DNA from: Rhytidiadelphus loreus
Lineage: Eukaryota > Streptophyta > Bryopsida > Hypnales > Hylocomiaceae
DNA length: 64,000 bases
Direction of reading: 5' to 3'
NCBI GenBank assembly: GCA_947034895.1
Contig: OX344763.1
Span: forward strand, 19,933,001-19,997,000
Within the stretch, counting starts at the first letter, position 1. Each line of letters starts with the position of its first letter. Both the position numbers and the translations under genes were made by a program. Of this stretch, positions 60,734 to 64,000 are shown piece by piece. The notes under the pieces are model-generated. The model was given only the letters and a program-made list of their open reading frames with translations. It was not told the origin of the DNA and made no database searches.

Positions 60734-60746
60734 TAGATTTTGTTTG

Positions 60747-61679
60747 TTAACCCTTAAAGGACCATCACTATACTTTCACCAAAAACACTCCCAAACTGCC
60801 ATTTCTAGTACAAGTACCAAAATTTTGAAAAAAAACTTTTTTTGACGTATCTAACCGTATGATCTTGTGTTATATAGTATCAAAAAGATGTGGTAAAATT
60901 TTCAGACATTTCCACCGGGTGGATTGCAAGATATAAGCATTCAAATTAACTAAAATCATTTTTTTTACCCTGCGAAAAGCAGGGCAGCTGCACTTCACAA
61001 GCTCACATTTTTATGAAAAAATGACCTAAATGGTGGTGCTTCTTTGGATTTGTTTTCCTAGACAAGTTGGCCACATGCTTGAAAAATTTCAGATCATTTG
61101 GAATAGTACAACATATAGGAAAAAAATAGTAATTAGGTAGTAGAAGAGAATGATTAAAAATACTAAATTATTTACAATTTAAATACGGAATTAAAAATTT
61201 CCAATCCCAATGGTCAAAATGTTGTAATAATGTATCTACATCCTACAATTTTATTTTTGTCCAAAAATATTGAAAATTGGGTAAGATAAAGGATTTCAAA
61301 GTTTATTTTAGAGTAGGAAATCCAAAACTGCCCGCAAACAAAAAATCCTCATAACTTTTGACTCATTGATCAAAATGGAATGATTCAAAGCTTTTTGTAT
61401 ATATAAAACTCTAGAAAATCAATTCCAAATTTTTGATTCTGAAAAAAGTGATTTTTTCTGATCTGCCCGAACTGCCCGGTTGGGAAAAAAAGTAACATAT
61501 TAGGCTATAACTTTTGACTCGTATTTCCAAATGTCATGAAATTTGGTGCATATGAAAGATCTTCCTCGCCCCCACATTCTATTAAAATTTCAGCCCCAAA
61601 TATGCAAATCTCCGCTTGTAGGTACCTGCCCAGAAAATTTATACAGCCAAAAAACACAGTCCGGTCCTTTAGGGGTTAA
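60747..61679. mobile_element. TTAA-flanked inverted-repeat element, copy B (925 bp between flanks)
   Basis: Left end TTAACCCTTAAAGGACC, right end GGTCCTTTAGGGGTTAA. It is related to copy A at 52.5 kb but inverted, and is non-coding. Both copies share the 'ggtcctttaggggttaa' end and several interior blocks, which identifies a family of at least two, or three with the eroded piece at 0.9-1.8 kb. Confidence 0.82.
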
Positions 61680-61899
61680 AGATTTTGTTTGGGAGAGTTG
61701 CACACTGTGGTACGCCAATTCTTGACATGCACCATCACTTTCATGAAGTGCTCAATTTATACTAGTTTTACACCAAAATACACATTACTACATCAAAATT
61801 TGCACTAGAAATCTATTCCATTTTGCCATAGCTAATTTATGACCTTCATCAAAAATTTCAAGAGAATTTTTACCCCATAATTTTCATCAAATACTCATT

Positions 61900-61901
<2 letters not shown>

Positions 61902-61987
<86 letters not shown>
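61902..61987. repeat. (AT)n microsatellite, ~43 units
   Basis: An uninterrupted AT dinucleotide run of about 86 bp. Such runs extrude as cruciforms and are often mis-sized in assemblies. Confidence 0.97.
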
Positions 61988-61990
<3 letters not shown>

Positions 61991-62170
61991 AATCTTTAAA
62001 ATCAAATGATTTTTGAGCATCAAATGTCATTATAAAAATAAAAAAATCCTAAAATAATATGAACGTAAAGTACAATCTTTGTGATTGTTACAATTTGTAT
62101 TAGAAATATCAAATAAATATTAAATTTTTTATCAATGAGATTTCTAATTTAAATGTACTCAATGCACCAA

Positions 62171-62450
62171 TGGGCAATTTTGTTAAAATGGCGGTATTCC
62201 ATGTGTCATTTTGAGACTGTTCGGTTTGAAATATATAATTGTCATTTAAGACAGGTATAGATTTTAGAAATCTTCAATTTTTATAGATTTCATAAATTAA
62301 GGATTCGTATAGATTTTAGACCACGTGGTCTAAACCATAAAAGTAACATCTAGAACTAGTGTAGATTTCAAAAATCTAGGAAAGGTATAGATTTTGAAAC
62401 ATTTAGGGTGTTTGTACATTTCAGACCACCCAGTCTGAATCAGGGTTGCT
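62171..62450. mobile_element. Truncated MITE of the TGGGCAATTTTGTTAAAATG family
   Basis: The left end is intact (TGGGCAATTTTGTTAAAATG followed by GCGGTATTCC). The interior repeats 'tatagattttaga'/'ctagaactagtgtagattt' phrases related to the 59.77-kb element and ends near CAGACCACCCAGTCTGAATC, but no inverted right tip is visible, so the right end is lost or rearranged. Confidence 0.65.
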
Positions 62451-62699
62451 AGTGTGCGAGCCTGTGAGCCTGTGAGCCCATGAGTGGTTTTTTTTTTTAA
62501 ATGTATAGAAGACCTATGACCGTGGATGCAGGGTTTTTTTTTTGGAAAATGCCAATTCATTGTTAAAAATTAAACTTACTTACAAATCTTTTTTCAAATT
62601 CTTTATTGCAACTTGCAATTGTACATGATTTTGATTGATATCACACAAAGCCAAACTTGTAAAGCAAATAAATGACACTGAAGATGTAGCCATAAGCCA

Positions 62700-63939
62700 C
62701 ACAAATCCACTCATACTAAAAATCAACAAACAATATAATAACTTACAAGATATGTCAATTTTGTGAGTCTAAGTAGCAGTGCGGAATCCTCATTGGTAGA
62801 GGACTCTGAAGTCTCTCTACCCTCAGATGCACTAACATCCACAAAATCTAAAACATTCAAAGCATAAGTTTTTCTATGTTTTTTTGGTTTAGAGCAACCA
62901 AACTCCACAAATATTGATGCCAAGTGCTCCGTATAAATTTGCAAATCAAAATACTTCTCAAGACTCAATAGAAACTTTTGTTTTTACATCGTTGCATTTG
63001 TCGACGTCAACCTCTGGCAGCTAAAAAAACACAAGACATATTGTTAAATTCATAAAACAAAAATAATTGTTTATTTATATAAAATTGAAATCTCTAGAAA
63101 CTTATTTATTAGGTTTAGTCTTCCGTGCAAACTTGTGAACAACAATGTTCATTGCATCTGGATCTTGAGATGGCATAACCTCCACTACTCGCTCAAGTGT
63201 CACCTTAATCCACTAGAAGAAACCCGCATTTTAGGTGATGTTTTGTAACTTTTTTAAACGGATTTTAGGTGATGTCCATTGCAACAAGCCCATGTTTTAT
63301 GTCAACATTGATGTTATATTGGACGTATTGTTGACATAAAAACATGGGCTTGTTGCAATGGACGTCACCTAAAATCCGTTTAAAAAAATTACAAAACATC
63401 ACCTAAAATATGGGTTTCTTACAGTGATCGGAGTGGTCCTCTGCATGGGTAAAAAATAGCATTGAAGATGTCCTTGTCTTCTTCTAAAGCTACAATGTGT
63501 CACCCCACACCGCAACAAACGGTAATCGATGCACCTACTACAAACAATCAATTGATTATTTGAATGATAAATATACAAATTACAATTCAGTACAAAAGAG
63601 TTTAAATAAAAAATTACCTGTAGCTGCTATGTAGTCCAAAACCACATCCTCTTCAATAGTTGTCCCTTCTATGAAGAACTGAAAAAACCTTACATTTTTC
63701 TCACGAGGTCCACGCCATGGATCTCTGTCATTCATCAACATCGTCTCTTCCGTTGTGTAGTTTATCAATGTGTCATCAAGTCGAAGGTCGACTTTTGCCT
63801 TTTTCATAGACTTTGTTAAGTTGAAAGCAAAATTTGATTTTCCTCTCTGTCCGAGGTCTTTCACCAAGAGCGTAAACCCAAACTTAAGCGTTTGCAAGTA
63901 TTGAGGAAAAAGCTCATCAAATTTGAATAAAACAATAAG
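62700..63939 (-). pseudogene. DNA (N4/N6) methylase-like gene, decayed and MITE-disrupted, extends past the window
   Basis: Minus strand. An exon from about 63,939 (acceptor CAAAG) to ~63,616 ends in DYIAATG at a GT donor; it contains DPWRGPREKNVRFFQF followed by TTIEEDVVLDYIAATG. The next exon starts near 63,537 after an AG and joins in phase to give GASITVCCGVG, then an in-frame TGA, then HIVALEEDKDIFNAIF. A frame slip in the ATTTTTTACCC run (~63,450) precedes a GACC...CCGAT stretch that is cut by a MITE (63,211-63,426). Past it the frame resumes as VTLERVVEVMPSQDPDAMNI to ~63,105. A further Ser/Glu-rich exon-like stretch lies at 62,723-62,968. The RG-x-RE...VLD-x-x-A-x-TG layout matches the SAM-binding half of class-beta amino-methyltransferases. 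Upstream exons are outside the window; three lesions make this copy inactive. Confidence 0.65.
63211..63426. mobile_element. 216-bp CACTA-type fold-back MITE with TSD ATC
   Basis: The left end CACTAGAAGAAACCCGCATT and the reversed right end CACTGTAAGAAACCCATATT match closely. Inverted identity continues through almost the whole element (TTTAGGTGATGTTTTGTAAC..., CATTGCAACAAGCCCATG...) to a short loop near 63,310. Identical trinucleotides ATC flank it at 63,208-63,210 and 63,427-63,429. It lies inside the coding part of the methylase-like pseudogene. Confidence 0.92.
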
Positions 63940-64000
63940 CTTTGTAAAGTATCATCAAATAAATAAGATATTACAAAATTATACCATGTTGAAAGGGTCA

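Noticed and set aside
1..64000. LTR retrotransposons, CRISPR arrays, rRNA or tRNA genes
   Set aside because: I saw no long direct repeats with TG...CA ends and reverse-transcriptase frames, no spacer-regular repeats, and no convincing tRNA box pair or rRNA sequence. The 50-bp and 218-bp arrays are contiguous tandem repeats without spacers.

Overview
The window reads as nuclear DNA of a land plant. It is strongly A+T-rich, genes are interrupted by GT-AG introns, leader DNA carries plant telo-box motifs, and most of the sequence is DNA transposons of plant type (CACTA/En-Spm, short inverted-repeat elements). I cannot name the species. A P-superfamily-like transposase and a DNA-methylase-like gene make a non-angiosperm lineage plausible, but that is inference. 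Apart from one multi-exon gene and its inverted copy, nearly all coding potential belongs to mobile elements.

Layout. 1-0.9 kb: about four tandem copies of a ~218-bp repeat. 2.03-4.66 kb: a non-autonomous CACTA element with a perfect 3-bp target duplication and an internal 50-bp minisatellite. ~4.75-21.9 kb: a very large inverted duplication (arms ~6-7 kb) carrying two head-to-head copies of a three-exon gene for a protein with two WRC-like Cys3His motifs. The left copy (minus strand, 659 aa) is open; the right copy (plus strand) has an early frameshift and a late nonsense codon. The spacer holds a direct tandem duplication, one copy of which carries a MITE whose empty site survives in the other copy.

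22.44-52.40 kb: one giant (29,965-bp) CACTA element with matching termini, subterminal TTGACA repeats and TSD TAT. It encodes a tnp2 transposase (minus strand, right of centre) and a TnpA/Transposase_24-type protein (plus strand, near the right end), both lightly broken. Nested inside it is a second, complete transposon of a different class (27,323-35,349; 8,027 bp) with its own inverted termini and a perfect 8-bp target duplication ATTCCAAC. That inner element carries a single 1,485-codon reading frame with two N-terminal zinc fingers and a P-element-like RNase H-type core, interrupted only by four nonsense codons with no frameshift, plus an unrecognised 187-codon accessory ORF. This nested pair is the most interesting object in the window.

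52.4-64 kb: a cluster of non-autonomous elements. There are two TTAA-flanked ~0.93-kb relatives, a 3.1-kb element with ~300-bp GC-rich inverted repeats and TAA flanks, a MITE family ending in TGGNCAATTTTGTTAAAATG, and fold-back MITEs. At the right edge is a decayed DNA-methylase-like gene (minus strand) interrupted by a CACTA-type fold-back MITE with TSD ATC.

The nonsense codons in several of these frames are each explained by a single C-to-T or G-to-A change, many in CG or CHG contexts, as expected of deamination in silenced, cytosine-methylated repeats.
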